The notes beneath the pieces are model-generated. The model did not search any database and was not told the origin of the DNA. It saw only the letters and a list, made by a program, of their open reading frames with translations. A stretch of 64,000 nucleotides of DNA from UBA6522 sp965221035 (lineage in GTDB: Bacteria > Pseudomonadota > Gammaproteobacteria > Steroidobacterales > Rariloculaceae), in assembly GCA_965221035.1 (NCBI GenBank), contig OZ244860.1:1860001-1924000 (forward strand). The letters run 5' to 3'. Position numbers and translations under genes: made by a program. This document shows positions 1 to 9,101 of the stretch, one piece after another. Position 1 is the first letter of the stretch, and each line of letters starts with the position of its first letter.

Positions 1-229
1 GGTAGTCCTGGAAGTGATCGATGTTCAGCGACTCGATGTCTCCTTGGCCGATGACCGAGACGGCGACCGCCGTGTCCTGCAGGGCCGTTTCACGCCGGGT
101 GGCGGTGACGATGATCTCCTCGATCCGTGCCTGGTCGGCGCCTTGTCCCTGGACAGCCTGGGGCAGTCCCATCGTGCCTCCGGCGAGCGCCAGGGCAACC
201 GCTTCACTGATCCTGTTTTTCTTGAACAT
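1..229 (-). CDS. TonB-dependent receptor, N-terminal fragment
   Basis: Only the first 76 residues lie in the window; the gene runs off the left edge. The ATG at 229 opens a short basic signal peptide (MFKKNR, then an Ala/Gly/Leu core ending near AVQGQG). A TonB-box-like stretch (EEIIVTATRRE) follows, then the start of a plug domain (ALQDTAVAVSVI). This order is diagnostic of outer-membrane TonB-dependent receptors, which import siderophores, cobalamin, glycans or other ligands using TonB energy. The ligand cannot be read from this fragment. It lies 101 bp downstream of the MmgE/PrpD gene on the same strand and may belong to the same uptake/catabolic unit. Confidence 0.85.
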   Translation of the reverse strand, partial: MFKKNRISEAVALALAGGTMGLPQAVQGQGADQARIEEIIVTATRRETALQDTAVAVSVIGQGDIESLNIDHFQDY

Positions 230-330
230 AGGAGTCGTCCCCCTCAACCCGGTTAGGCAGTTGGCTTGTCTCAAGCATAGTCATTGGGTTCAATCCAAAT
301 CAATAGGATTAGCAAGATTGACAAGGGGCA

Positions 331-1719
331 TTAGCCTCGTTTATTCCGTCGAATATCGGGCGGTTGGGAAGGCGTGCGAAGCACCTCCAGCAAGCCTGTC
401 ACAGGGCGTCCCGGATCGTTCAATTCCATGATCGTCCCGCGCAATCGCCGGGTTGTGCGCGCATCCAGCGACGGTGCGCACAGGTGCTCGAATTTTGAAC
501 GGATTTCACCGTCGGACAGGGGGCGGTCCGCTTCGCCTGGCGGAAGGGTCGGTTCGGACTCGATTACCTCGCCGGACGACAGCGTCAGGCGCACGTCGGC
601 CCAGCGCTCGGCAGGAAATCGTTTGTTGTAGCGGACCGACTCGCGGATGCGAATCCTGCGGCTGAGATCAAGGATGTCGGTGTCATGCAGCGCGTCATCG
701 ACGACCTGCTCCACGCCGAGCCCCCCGCAAACGATGAACGCGGCGACCGGAAAGGCGATCGCGTACTGCGCCTCTTCAGTGTTGCGCGGCACGTGGCCCG
801 CCAGTCGCAGCGCCTCGTGGAACGTGGTCACTTCCACTTCGGCGACTGCCGCGGGGTCGATGGTGTGACGCCGCATGATGGAGGCCAAGGCCGCGATGGC
901 GGGTTGCGCCCACCGACACACCGGATAGGGCTTGAAATACTGGTTCAACAATTCCCACCGCCGACCCAGATCCTCCCAGAAGGGTCGGGCCTCCGGGTAC
1001 TCGATGGTCACGGCGGGCGCCCCGCTGAAACCCGACCCAGCGAGAAACGCGGCGCTGACTCCGCACATCGCGCCCCAGCCCGAGCCATCCTTCAGCATGG
1101 TGGGGTGGTCGATGCAGCGCATCATCTGGCTCCTTGGGCCGTGGTACTCCGCAATGCCCAGCGCGTGGCGCGTGCGATCAGTCGAAAGCCCCAGCAGACG
1201 GGCGCCGACCGCGGCACAGCCAAGGGCGTTCCAGGCGCCGGACGTATGGTAGTCGTCGGCGGTCGCGTGAAGACATATGCCCGCGCGCAGGCTGACTTCG
1301 TAGCCGACAGCCAGCGCGGTGAGGAAGTCTCTGCCGGATAGTTTCTGGCCTCCATGATGCCCGGCCGACGCAAGCGCATGCAGGGCCGGAAACACTGCCG
1401 CGCCCGCGTGTCCCTTGGCAAGGCTGTGGCCGTCGTGGGCGTCCACCGAGTCGATGGTCATGCCTCCCGCCAGCGCCGCGCCCATAGGGCTTGCGGTGCG
1501 CCCGGTGAAGATGATGTCGGAGGTGTACCGACCCGGCGCGAGAAAATCCACCGCGTGTTCGACGACAATGCCGGACAGGCTGGTCTGGCGCCCCGCCGCC
1601 GCGACCCCCGCCACATCGAGGCAACAACGCAGGGCCGTGCGGACGACGGCGTCCGGCAGGTCGCCGAACGCCGTGTCGTGGATGAAACCGACGATGTCCG
1701 GGGGTTGCGCCGCGGGCAT
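331..1719 (-). CDS. MmgE/PrpD family protein
   Basis: A 462-residue protein with the MmgE/PrpD fold, close to the usual family length of about 450. Recognisable stretches are the N-terminal helical part with a CLDVAG motif, the DAHDGH motif near residue 92, and KGHAGAAVFPALHALA just after it. Characterised members are 2-methylcitrate dehydratase (PrpD), cis-aconitate decarboxylase and immune-responsive gene 1. Most environmental members have no proven substrate, so a cytoplasmic dehydratase or decarboxylase role is inference. It starts 7 bp after the secreted amidotransferase-like gene ends, so the two are probably co-transcribed from the divergent promoter near 3.45 kb. No prpB or prpC neighbour is present, which argues against an ordinary methylcitrate cycle gene. 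Confidence 0.88.
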   Translation of the reverse strand: MPAAQPPDIVGFIHDTAFGDLPDAVVRTALRCCLDVAGVAAAGRQTSLSGIVVEHAVDFLAPGRYTSDIIFTGRTASPMGAALAGGMTIDSVDAHDGHSLAKGHAGAAVFPALHALASAGHHGGQKLSGRDFLTALAVGYEVSLRAGICLHATADDYHTSGAWNALGCAAVGARLLGLSTDRTRHALGIAEYHGPRSQMMRCIDHPTMLKDGSGWGAMCGVSAAFLAGSGFSGAPAVTIEYPEARPFWEDLGRRWELLNQYFKPYPVCRWAQPAIAALASIMRRHTIDPAAVAEVEVTTFHEALRLAGHVPRNTEEAQYAIAFPVAAFIVCGGLGVEQVVDDALHDTDILDLSRRIRIRESVRYNKRFPAERWADVRLTLSSGEVIESEPTLPPGEADRPLSDGEIRSKFEHLCAPSLDARTTRRLRGTIMELNDPGRPVTGLLEVLRTPSQPPDIRRNKRG

Positions 1720-1726
1720 GGACCCT

Positions 1727-3379
1727 TTACTGGGTGGATTGCTCCTGGTGCTTCTCGATGGCCATGCGCAGGAAATTGTTCAGAACGACCTTGGACGTGC
1801 TGAACGACTGCGGGATTTCCGGATGGAACTGCGTGCCGTAGACCAGTCGGTCCGTGGCCCGCATCACCTCGTTGACCACCACGCCATCCGAATCCGTCGA
1901 CGTCGCCAGGATTTCCCAACCTTCCGGCACCACGGAGACGGCCCAGCTATGGGCCTTCGGACCGAAGAACGGCGTCACCATGCCGGAAAAGAACGGGTCA
2001 TCATGCCCGTGTATGTCGATGGGCGGTATGTCTTCGGTGAGGATGGACTCAATGCTGTGGGTGCCGTAATAGCGGCCCGTGTCCACCGCAAACGTGAAGC
2101 CGTCCTGCTGGGCCATGAGCTGCAACCCGCCGCAGGCCCCCAGGATGGGGATGTCCGACTCGCGGATGATCTCGTACTCGCCGTTGAACTCGAACTGCGG
2201 GATCATTTCGTCCCATCTGCCGAAACCGGTGAGGAAGATCGCCAGCGGCTTGTTCGGCAGATTGTCCACCACCTCCTGGGAAATATCGAAGTGGGAAACC
2301 TCCACGACCTTAAGTTCGACAGACGGCGCCACGTGCCCATTCAGACCGAGCACCACGTCCCTGAAGGAGGTTTCCGAATTACCGGAATCGGACCGTGAAT
2401 TGCCGATCACCATCACGTAGGGACCGTCCGGCACGTCGGGCACCGGCGCGGCACCCCGCCGGTAGAATGTCGCTTCGGCGACCTTGGGCGCATCGCCCAT
2501 CCACCCGGAAATCTCGAGTTTCAGATAACGGGCGGCGACGGGATTGTCGTCCAGCAGGAATTCCGCCCGGAAACCGTCGGCTCCCTGCATGCTCGCGCCG
2601 GGAACGGTCGACCACTCGACGCCATCGTCGCTTTGCATCCACCGGTAGTCCGTCGCCCGCCCGGCCAGGTCCGTCTGCCGGGTGACGAAGGTGTATCCCG
2701 ATTGTTCCCTTGGCTTCCAGCCCGGTTCCTTGAACAGCAGCCAGATACGGGAAACGGTGGTCGGCTCGCCGAAGTCGAACTGAACCCAGTGACTGTCCCG
2801 GCCCGCCTTTCCGGTCCACGCGCTCAGTCCGCTCTCATCGTAATCCTGGATATACTCGACGCCGCTCCCCGGAGAGGCCGTGATGGACTCCACGGGAATC
2901 CTGGGACCGTAATACTGGTCGTCCCAGGTCGTGCGAACGAAAAACCGTGCGGTGATGTCGCCGATCTCCTTGCCCCAGCCGCTGCGGTTGCCGGTCGCGT
3001 CGATGGCCATCACCCGCCAGTAATACAGCGTGTCATCTTCCAGTGGTTCGGGCAGCCTGAACGAGGTGATGTGAACACCGCTCTCGATGCCGGCGTACTC
3101 CCGCAGCGCATCGGTATCGAAGGTCGGCGCCTTGTCGAGCTGCAGGATATAGGTCTTGACGCCGACGCCGCCATCGGCGTTGGCCCAGGACATCAACGGA
3201 CGGGCGTTGGTCGCGACCTGATCCAGCCGCGGCGCCGCGGCGAGAACGGGTGCGGACACCGCCGCCGCTGTCTTCTCGCCCGGGGCCGGTCCCGTGTCAT
3301 TGGCAAGTCCGGCGGTGGTGATCGTGAGAGCCGCCAGCGCGGCAAGGAAGGTTCGCCCGATACTGGAAGATCCGTTCAT
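1727..3379 (-). CDS. Exported class I glutamine-amidotransferase-like protein with N-terminal FN3/discoidin-type domains
   Basis: A 550-residue protein. The ATG at 3379 was chosen because it is preceded by a G-rich SD and opens a clean signal peptide (MNGSSSIGRTFLAALAALT, cleavage near GLAND). After the signal comes a fibronectin-III-like region (residues about 40-140, ending in YYWRVMAIDATGN). A discoidin/F5-8-type-C-like beta domain follows (about 150-310, with SHWVQFDFGEPTTVSRIWL). The C-terminal half is a class I amidotransferase fold with candidate nucleophile Cys416 (GACGGLQ) and His519/Glu521 (QFHPE). An exported GATase-like protein is unusual because these domains normally supply ammonia to cytoplasmic synthases; here it more likely acts as a hydrolase or binding protein. 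It overlaps nothing and lies 7 bp upstream of the MmgE/PrpD gene. Function is not assigned. Confidence 0.8.
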   Translation of the reverse strand: MNGSSSIGRTFLAALAALTITTAGLANDTGPAPGEKTAAAVSAPVLAAAPRLDQVATNARPLMSWANADGGVGVKTYILQLDKAPTFDTDALREYAGIESGVHITSFRLPEPLEDDTLYYWRVMAIDATGNRSGWGKEIGDITARFFVRTTWDDQYYGPRIPVESITASPGSGVEYIQDYDESGLSAWTGKAGRDSHWVQFDFGEPTTVSRIWLLFKEPGWKPREQSGYTFVTRQTDLAGRATDYRWMQSDDGVEWSTVPGASMQGADGFRAEFLLDDNPVAARYLKLEISGWMGDAPKVAEATFYRRGAAPVPDVPDGPYVMVIGNSRSDSGNSETSFRDVVLGLNGHVAPSVELKVVEVSHFDISQEVVDNLPNKPLAIFLTGFGRWDEMIPQFEFNGEYEIIRESDIPILGACGGLQLMAQQDGFTFAVDTGRYYGTHSIESILTEDIPPIDIHGHDDPFFSGMVTPFFGPKAHSWAVSVVPEGWEILATSTDSDGVVVNEVMRATDRLVYGTQFHPEIPQSFSTSKVVLNNFLRMAIEKHQEQSTQ

Positions 3380-3452
3380 GTCTTCGACCCCCGGCGTATT
3401 GAGATTCGTGGCTTTCCAACAGTAGACGGGCCGTTGTGGGCGGCGCAATTGA

Positions 3453-3479
3453 ATTAGACATTCTAATGGCCGACATTAG
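3453..3479. promoter_or_regulatory. Candidate LysR-type operator: overlapping inverted repeats
   Basis: The 192-bp gap between the divergent amidotransferase-like and FAD-oxidoreductase genes has two overlapping inverted repeats. ATTAGA-N3-TCTAAT is at 3453-3467 and CTAATG-N5-CATTAG at 3463-3479. Short A/T-rich interrupted dyads of this kind are typical LysR-family sites, and a LysR gene lies two genes away (4975-5952). The extended half-site CATTAGCC (3474-3481) recurs at 329-336, over the MmgE/PrpD stop codon and ahead of the TonB-receptor gene. Binding is inferred. Confidence 0.45.
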
Positions 3480-3571
3480 CCCATCTGAACAGCAAGGCCC
3501 GGCAAATCTGACATCATTCACGCCAATCATACATCCGGGCAGCCACCGGAAACCACCAGCAGGCAGAGCAC

Positions 3572-4915
3572 ATGAGCATTCCGTCCCATTCGCCATACGT
3601 CATCATCGGAGCCGGTGTGCACGGGTTGAGTACAGCCTATCACCTCGCCCTTCGACTCAGGGCCTCCGGCAGGGGATCGGGCGGGGACATCGTCGTGCTG
3701 GACAAGTCGGGCATCGGCGCCGGTGCTTCGGGCATCGCCTGCGGCGTGGTGCGCAACAACTATTTCCAACCGGCCATGCGGGAACTGATGGCCCAGAGCG
3801 TGGAGGTCTGGGAAAGCGACATGGAAGCCTACAGCTATCACCCGGTGGGCTACATGCAGATCAGTTACGAAGCCATGCACGAGGATGTCCGCAGCATCCA
3901 CGAGCAACAGAAAGCCATCGGTTACGTATCGACGTTTGTCGAGGGCGAGAACGACTGCAGGAAATACATGCGAAGCCTGTTTGACGACTGGCGGGCGCAA
4001 AACATCACCAGCGTGTTGCACGAGAAGCCGGGTGGCTACGCCAACAACTCGCAAGCAATGCACGGGCTGGCGCGCAAGGCCGAACGTGAAGGGGTCCGTA
4101 TCCTCGGCGGGGTCGAGGTGACCGGATTTGCCAGGGACAACCAGGGCGCCATTTCATCCGTCGAGACGGGCAGGGGGAGGATCGACTGCGAATATGTAGT
4201 GATCGGCGCGGGACCCTGGATCACGCGGTTCTGGGATATGCTGGAACTGCCCAAGGTCATCGACATCAGGGATCCGCGGGATGGCGGCACGCTCAGCGAT
4301 GCGCCGATGTGGACCTACTGGTGTCTGGAGGAAGGTACCCTGGGTGTGGACCCCGAACTGCAGAAGACCAATGACGGCGGCATGCCGCCGGTGCTCCATG
4401 TGGATACCGATGCGCCGCTTCTTTCCGACGAGGATGGTTCGCTGATCACCGACCGGCCCTGGGGCATCTACTACAAGCCCGACTTTCACTTCAACGGCGT
4501 GCAGGGCGGCGCGGCACCGTACAAGGTGGACAAGAACCCCGACAGCGTCGCCGTGGACCCTTATGGACCCGAGTCGCCGGATTTCATCGTCGGACCGGAA
4601 TTCGCCCGCATGTGGGTATCGGCCCTGTCACACTGCCAGGCCCGCTTTTCGGGAACGCTCGGGAAGTTCAGGCGGGAGCCTTCAGGCGGCATAGGCGCGT
4701 TCACCCCGGACAGTTTTCCGGTCTTCGACGTGTTCTGTGACAACTGCTACGTGATCGCCGATTCCAATCACGGCTACAAGATGATCGGCGTCGGCAAGCT
4801 GGTCGCGGAGGAAATCTGCGGTCGCCCGTCAAATCTCCTCGAACCGCACCGGTTCTCCCGGTTTGCGGAAGGCAGGCTGCACCCGGTTTCAAATAGTCCG
4901 TTTCCGTGGAGCTGA
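3572..4915 (+). CDS. FAD-dependent oxidoreductase (DAO family)
   Basis: A 447-residue flavoprotein of the D-amino-acid oxidase / sarcosine oxidase / glycine oxidase superfamily. The N-terminus carries the dinucleotide-binding motif GAGVHG at residues 13-18, followed by HLALRL. A second FAD-contacting segment (YVVIGAGPWITRFW) lies mid-protein, and SNHGYKMIGVGKLVAEEI near the C-terminus is the usual flavin-closing region. Family members oxidise C-N bonds of N-methylated or secondary amines; the actual substrate is not visible. It is divergent from the amidotransferase/MmgE pair, shares the candidate LysR operator, and is followed after 59 bp by a LysR gene. An MttB-type methyltransferase 2.6 kb away makes a methylated-amine substrate plausible but unproven. 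Confidence 0.87.
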   Translation: MSIPSHSPYVIIGAGVHGLSTAYHLALRLRASGRGSGGDIVVLDKSGIGAGASGIACGVVRNNYFQPAMRELMAQSVEVWESDMEAYSYHPVGYMQISYEAMHEDVRSIHEQQKAIGYVSTFVEGENDCRKYMRSLFDDWRAQNITSVLHEKPGGYANNSQAMHGLARKAEREGVRILGGVEVTGFARDNQGAISSVETGRGRIDCEYVVIGAGPWITRFWDMLELPKVIDIRDPRDGGTLSDAPMWTYWCLEEGTLGVDPELQKTNDGGMPPVLHVDTDAPLLSDEDGSLITDRPWGIYYKPDFHFNGVQGGAAPYKVDKNPDSVAVDPYGPESPDFIVGPEFARMWVSALSHCQARFSGTLGKFRREPSGGIGAFTPDSFPVFDVFCDNCYVIADSNHGYKMIGVGKLVAEEICGRPSNLLEPHRFSRFAEGRLHPVSNSPFPWS

Positions 4916-4974
4916 ACCATTAGTCAGATGATCGCCCGGCAAGTGAACGGACCGCCGACAACGGCAGGTGTCAA

Positions 4975-5952
4975 GTGAAGGATGGTCGATATTTCGATTC
5001 CCGGACCCTGCGCGTGTTCGCCGCGGTGGCCTCGTCCGAAACGCTGACGCAAGCCGCCCGACGGCTGGAAATCACCCAGTCTGCGGTGTCCCAGGCCATC
5101 AAGCGACTGGAGAGGCAGACCGCCACCGAACTGATCGTCCGACGATCCAGGCCCATCAAGCTCACCGCTACGGGCAAGATATTCAACGACTACGTCAACC
5201 GCTCGATAGCGGATGCGCAACGCGTCCTGGCCGATATACAGATGGCTGGGCACAACAGCGTGCCAACACTCAGGATCGGCATGATCGACTCCTTCGGCGA
5301 GGCGGCCAGCGGCCAGATCATGGGACGAATCAAGCCGTTCGCCTCGAAACTGACGATTCGAACCGGAGTGTCCGGCTCGCTCACCAAGGCACTGCTGAAC
5401 CATGACCTGGACCTGCTGATCACCAGCGACCCCTTGGAGAGTCATCCCGAATTGCTGCGGTTCCCCATTCTCCGGGACCCGTTCGTGATGATCGTTCCGC
5501 AGAACCGTGGCCACAAGGATGACCTGACGCCGGGCTGGCTTGCCGAAAATGTCCCGTTCGTCCACTACGCGCGGCAAAACCGGATCGGCATGCTGATCGA
5601 CCTGATCGCGCGCCGGATGGGAGTGGAACTGAAGACGCAATATGAACTCGACAGTACGCAGACGCTGCTGCGGTTCGTGCGGGCGGGTCACGGTTGGGCC
5701 ATCGTGACCGGTCTGTGCATCACTCCTCACCTGGACCTGTTGCAAGGCGTGCGGATCCTGCCACTGCCCATCGGAGCCAACGCGCGCTACCTTTCCCTGC
5801 TGTGCCACGAAGGCGAACTCGGCACGCTGCCGGAAAAGGTCGCGCACATCTGCCGGGACATCTACGCCACGGACCTGGTGCCACAGCTGAAGAGGATTGC
5901 CACCTGGTTCGGCGAGCAGGCGTATCCCGTGACCGAACTGCCGCTGATCTGA
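4975..5952 (+). CDS. LysR family transcriptional regulator
   Basis: A 325-residue LysR regulator. The winged-helix DNA-binding domain spans residues about 8-66 (RVFAAVASSETLTQAARRL, then SQSAVSQAIKRLE-like spacing). It is followed by a linker helix and a type 2 periplasmic-binding-like effector domain (LRIGMIDSFGEA onward). The GTG start at 4975 follows a GCAGG SD. It sits directly downstream of the FAD oxidoreductase and probably controls the divergent promoter region around 3.45 kb, where dyad sites are visible. The effector is unknown. Its 3' end converges on the GltS-type carrier gene 103 bp away, with no convincing terminator hairpin between them. Confidence 0.93.
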   Translation: MKDGRYFDSRTLRVFAAVASSETLTQAARRLEITQSAVSQAIKRLERQTATELIVRRSRPIKLTATGKIFNDYVNRSIADAQRVLADIQMAGHNSVPTLRIGMIDSFGEAASGQIMGRIKPFASKLTIRTGVSGSLTKALLNHDLDLLITSDPLESHPELLRFPILRDPFVMIVPQNRGHKDDLTPGWLAENVPFVHYARQNRIGMLIDLIARRMGVELKTQYELDSTQTLLRFVRAGHGWAIVTGLCITPHLDLLQGVRILPLPIGANARYLSLLCHEGELGTLPEKVAHICRDIYATDLVPQLKRIATWFGEQAYPVTELPLI

Positions 5953-6055
5953 GCCGCCTCGCCCGCCGCTCCCACCCCGCCCCCCGGACCGGGTTTCTGC
6001 CGCCCTTTTCCGAGCCCTTGCCGCCGCGCTCCACGGTACGGGCACCTCTGGCGGG

Positions 6056-7501
6056 CTACGCGGATGACGCGGGGGATTCTTCGCCCGCGCGCGGCTTCGA
6101 GCCGTCGCGGCTTTGCATGCCGTATCGAACGACCGTGAACCAAAGCAGGGCAAGGCAAATGGTCAGCATGACCGCTCCCGGTATCAGCGTGTACCAGTAG
6201 TTTCCTGAAACAAACCCCAGGGCGACGACCGACGGCAGGATTGAAACGATCCCCAGTTCGACCATGGAAATGAACACGTACGCGATGCCGTAGTCCCCCA
6301 GTGCGTTGCTTCTGAAATCGGGGTCGACGATCCGAAGCAGCGTGACGCCCATGGCGACAACGCCGGTGCTCCAGCCGAAGACGAAGATGCCCCTCTCGAA
6401 CCAGTAGTTGTGGAAGACCCGCTTGGCGACCACGAACAGGAAGAACAACGCGAAGGACACGCCGACCACGGCAAGCAGCGCCAGGGGAATCGCGAATTCG
6501 ATGACCACCGAAATCTTGATCGACGCGATACCGAACGCCACCAGATAGTCGGTGACCATGCTTCCCATGCGGGTGATGATGCGCTTGTCCACCGTGTGCT
6601 GCAGCCGCATCGCGCCCAGGAGCTTCTGCAGCGCCACCCCGCTCAGCATGGAGAGACACATCATTGGCAAGGCGATGTTCGGAAACACTTCGCGCAATCC
6701 CTGGTATGCGTAGTAGCCGCCGGCCGTGGCGATCAGGATCAGCAGCAGGTGCCACGACAGGGGATCGATGGTCATCGGATTCACCGTCGCCACACCGAGG
6801 CGGCGCTGGTGTTCTTCTGCGATGAATCCTGTGCGCACGTCGTCGGGCAGGGTCTGCATGCTGGTTATGAAGCGGGTGTAGTTCCTGCGCGTGGCGATGT
6901 TGATGGCGGCGATGCCACAGAAGATGCCGGACAGGATCCCCACCGTGGCGAACGTCTGGCCGACCGTGACCGCTTCGGCCGAATCCCAGACGGAAAACCG
7001 CGCTTCCTCCAGCGTGGTGCCGATCGCCGCCGCATAGCCGTGGCCGCCCACGAAGCCCGCCGGCTGCAGAATGGCGAACGTGGTGCTCACCTGGGGCGCG
7101 AAAAGGACCAGCAGACCGCCGCCCACCAGCAACGCCACGCCAAAACCGCCGAACTCGGCGGCCATGTTGGTGGTGAACGTATCGCCCACCTGCCGCATCA
7201 TCGCCCGGGGCGACTGTCCGCCGCGATTGCCGATGTACAGGGAGGCAAACAGCACCACCACCAGCATGTAGGCATAGGAGGAGATCTGGTCGGAAAATGG
7301 AATGGCGTAACCGGTCAGGCCCGGGGCGGCATAACCCAGAAACGACTCTCCCAGAAACAGGCCCATGAAACCGGCGATCATCGCCGTCGGCAGGAAGAGG
7401 TTCTGCACCCAGCGGACGTTCGCCCGGACGATTTGCGCGATGAAGAGCAGCACGGACATCAGGGCGAAGTCCATCAGCAGAGCGTAAGGGCCGTACTCCA
7501 T
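6056..7501 (-). CDS. GltS-type sodium/glutamate symporter family protein
   Basis: A 480-residue integral membrane protein with about 11-12 hydrophobic segments, resembling sodium:glutamate symporters of the GltS family. Typical pieces are the N-terminal LMDFALMSVLLFIAQ helix and a glycine-rich GFVGGHGYAAAIGTT re-entrant region. The ATG at 7501 was preferred over an upstream one at 7585 because the latter would overlap the preceding gene and add a hydrophilic tail. It is 43 bp downstream of the MttB-family gene on the same strand, suggesting an operon in which it imports the methyltransferase substrate. Specificity for glutamate is not implied; the length is larger than E. coli GltS (about 400). 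Confidence 0.8.
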   Translation of the reverse strand: MEYGPYALLMDFALMSVLLFIAQIVRANVRWVQNLFLPTAMIAGFMGLFLGESFLGYAAPGLTGYAIPFSDQISSYAYMLVVVLFASLYIGNRGGQSPRAMMRQVGDTFTTNMAAEFGGFGVALLVGGGLLVLFAPQVSTTFAILQPAGFVGGHGYAAAIGTTLEEARFSVWDSAEAVTVGQTFATVGILSGIFCGIAAINIATRRNYTRFITSMQTLPDDVRTGFIAEEHQRRLGVATVNPMTIDPLSWHLLLILIATAGGYYAYQGLREVFPNIALPMMCLSMLSGVALQKLLGAMRLQHTVDKRIITRMGSMVTDYLVAFGIASIKISVVIEFAIPLALLAVVGVSFALFFLFVVAKRVFHNYWFERGIFVFGWSTGVVAMGVTLLRIVDPDFRSNALGDYGIAYVFISMVELGIVSILPSVVALGFVSGNYWYTLIPGAVMLTICLALLWFTVVRYGMQSRDGSKPRAGEESPASSA

Positions 7502-7544
7502 GGTGGTTGAGGGTACGTGGACCTGATCCGGAGTCTGCGGGGCG

Positions 7545-9101
7545 CTACAGCCCGACGGGTTCCAGCGCGGGCTCCTGCCGCCCAAGGGATTCCTTGCGCT
7601 TGGCGACGTGGTCCCGGAGCGCTTCCTCGATGGCCGGGTCCATGGGCGGCGGCTTGAATTCCTTGAGGATCTTCGGCCAGATTTGCGTGGCGCGCGCGGT
7701 CGTGTCCGTAGAGCCTGCCAGTTGCCAGTTCTCGTAGGTGCGCCAGTCGCTCAGGAACGGCTCGTAAAAGGCCGTCTTGTACCGCTCCTGCGTGTGCTGG
7801 CATCCGAAGAAGTGACCGCCGGGGCCTACTTCACGCATCGCCTCCACCCCGACCTCGACCGGATTGATGGTCAATGGTTCAAGCAACATGGTCATCTGCT
7901 GCAGCATCTCGCAGTCGACGATGATCTTCTCGAAGGACGCCACCAGCCCCCCTTCGAGCCACCCCGCGGCATGGTAGATCAGGTTGCCGTGTCCCAGGAC
8001 GGCGCCCCACAGCGCCATTTGCGTCTCGTACACGGCCTGTGCATCCACGGCATTGGAGGCATTGCAGGCGCTGGTCCGGTACGGCAGCCCGTAGCGCCGG
8101 GCCAGCTGGCCGCCGGCGATATTCGCAAGGCTGTCCTCCGGCGTGCCGAAGGCAGGTGAGCCGGAGCGCATGTCCACGTTGGAGGTGAACGCGCCGTAAA
8201 TCACGGGCGCTCCCGGTCGCACGAGTTGCAGCAACACGACGCACAGCAACGCCTCCGCGTTCTGCTGGGCCAGGGCGCCGGCCATGGTCGCCGGCGTCAT
8301 GGCGCCCATCAGCGTGAACGGGGTCACTGCCACCGGTTGGCCGAACGCCGCCATCTGCATCGCCCCGTAGGCCATGGAATCGTCCAGCTTGCGGGGCGAG
8401 TTGACGTTGATGTTGGTCATGACGCAGGGATGCCGGTCGACGTCATCAAGGCCCTGGCCGAGCGCGATCGCCGACATCTCGATGGCATCGAGCGCGCGCC
8501 CGCCACCGATGCCCGTGCTGAAGAACGCCTTGTCCGAGAGGGTCAGGTTTGCGAACACGGTATCCAGGTGCCGGGAGTTGGCCGGCAAGTCCGTGGGCGG
8601 TGTGGCCTGGTTGCCGAAGAATGACAGCACATTGAAGTACTGGCCGAAGCTGACGAGCTTGCGATAGTCCTCAATGTTTCCGACCCGCCGGCCATTGATG
8701 TTGTCATGGACGTTTGGCGGACCGGAAACCAGCCCGAAGTTTATGGAATTGCCGCCGACGCGAATCGACTGGCCCGGGTTTCGCGGCGTGACCCGAAACT
8801 CCGATGGCGCCCTGGCGACGACTTCCAGCACCATGTCCCGATCCATGCGGACAATTCCGTCGCCGTCCACGCTGGCGCCGCCCCGCCGCAACGTCGCCAA
8901 CGCCTGGGCTCCGAGCACCTCGACTCCGTCGTCTTCCAGGATGTCGAGCGAGATATCGTGGATGAACTCCAGCTGGTCCTCGTCCAGGGGCTCCACCGGG
9001 GCAAAGCGGTTGCTCAATGCCCTGCGGTCGATTTGCCGGATCGCCGGCCCCTCCGTCAAAGCCGCCCTCCGGCGGCCCCTCTTGCGCACCCGTCTCGACA
9101 T
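7545..9101 (-). CDS. Trimethylamine methyltransferase (MttB) superfamily protein, non-pyrrolysine type
   Basis: A 518-residue member of the MttB superfamily, the corrinoid-dependent quaternary/tertiary amine methyltransferases. The N-terminus is basic (MSRRVRKRGRRR), then a DISLDILEDDGVEVLG helix typical of the family. The barrel contains GGNSINFGLVSGPPNVHD, SACNASNAVDAQA and EVGPGGHFFGCQHTQERY. There is no internal amber codon, so it is the non-pyrrolysine class, whose studied members demethylate glycine betaine, proline betaine, carnitine or gamma-butyrobetaine. Those enzymes need a corrinoid partner (MttC/MtgC) and a reactivase; neither is encoded nearby. It is first in a probable operon with the GltS-type carrier. 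Substrate and partner are open. Confidence 0.88.
   Translation of the reverse strand: MSRRVRKRGRRRAALTEGPAIRQIDRRALSNRFAPVEPLDEDQLEFIHDISLDILEDDGVEVLGAQALATLRRGGASVDGDGIVRMDRDMVLEVVARAPSEFRVTPRNPGQSIRVGGNSINFGLVSGPPNVHDNINGRRVGNIEDYRKLVSFGQYFNVLSFFGNQATPPTDLPANSRHLDTVFANLTLSDKAFFSTGIGGGRALDAIEMSAIALGQGLDDVDRHPCVMTNINVNSPRKLDDSMAYGAMQMAAFGQPVAVTPFTLMGAMTPATMAGALAQQNAEALLCVVLLQLVRPGAPVIYGAFTSNVDMRSGSPAFGTPEDSLANIAGGQLARRYGLPYRTSACNASNAVDAQAVYETQMALWGAVLGHGNLIYHAAGWLEGGLVASFEKIIVDCEMLQQMTMLLEPLTINPVEVGVEAMREVGPGGHFFGCQHTQERYKTAFYEPFLSDWRTYENWQLAGSTDTTARATQIWPKILKEFKPPPMDPAIEEALRDHVAKRKESLGRQEPALEPVGL

Noticed and set aside
5953..6055. Terminator between the convergent LysR and GltS-type genes
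   Set aside because: The region is C-rich without a stable stem followed by a T-run on either strand.
7545..9101. Pyrrolysine-encoding mttB
   Set aside because: No in-frame amber codon interrupts the 518-codon gene.
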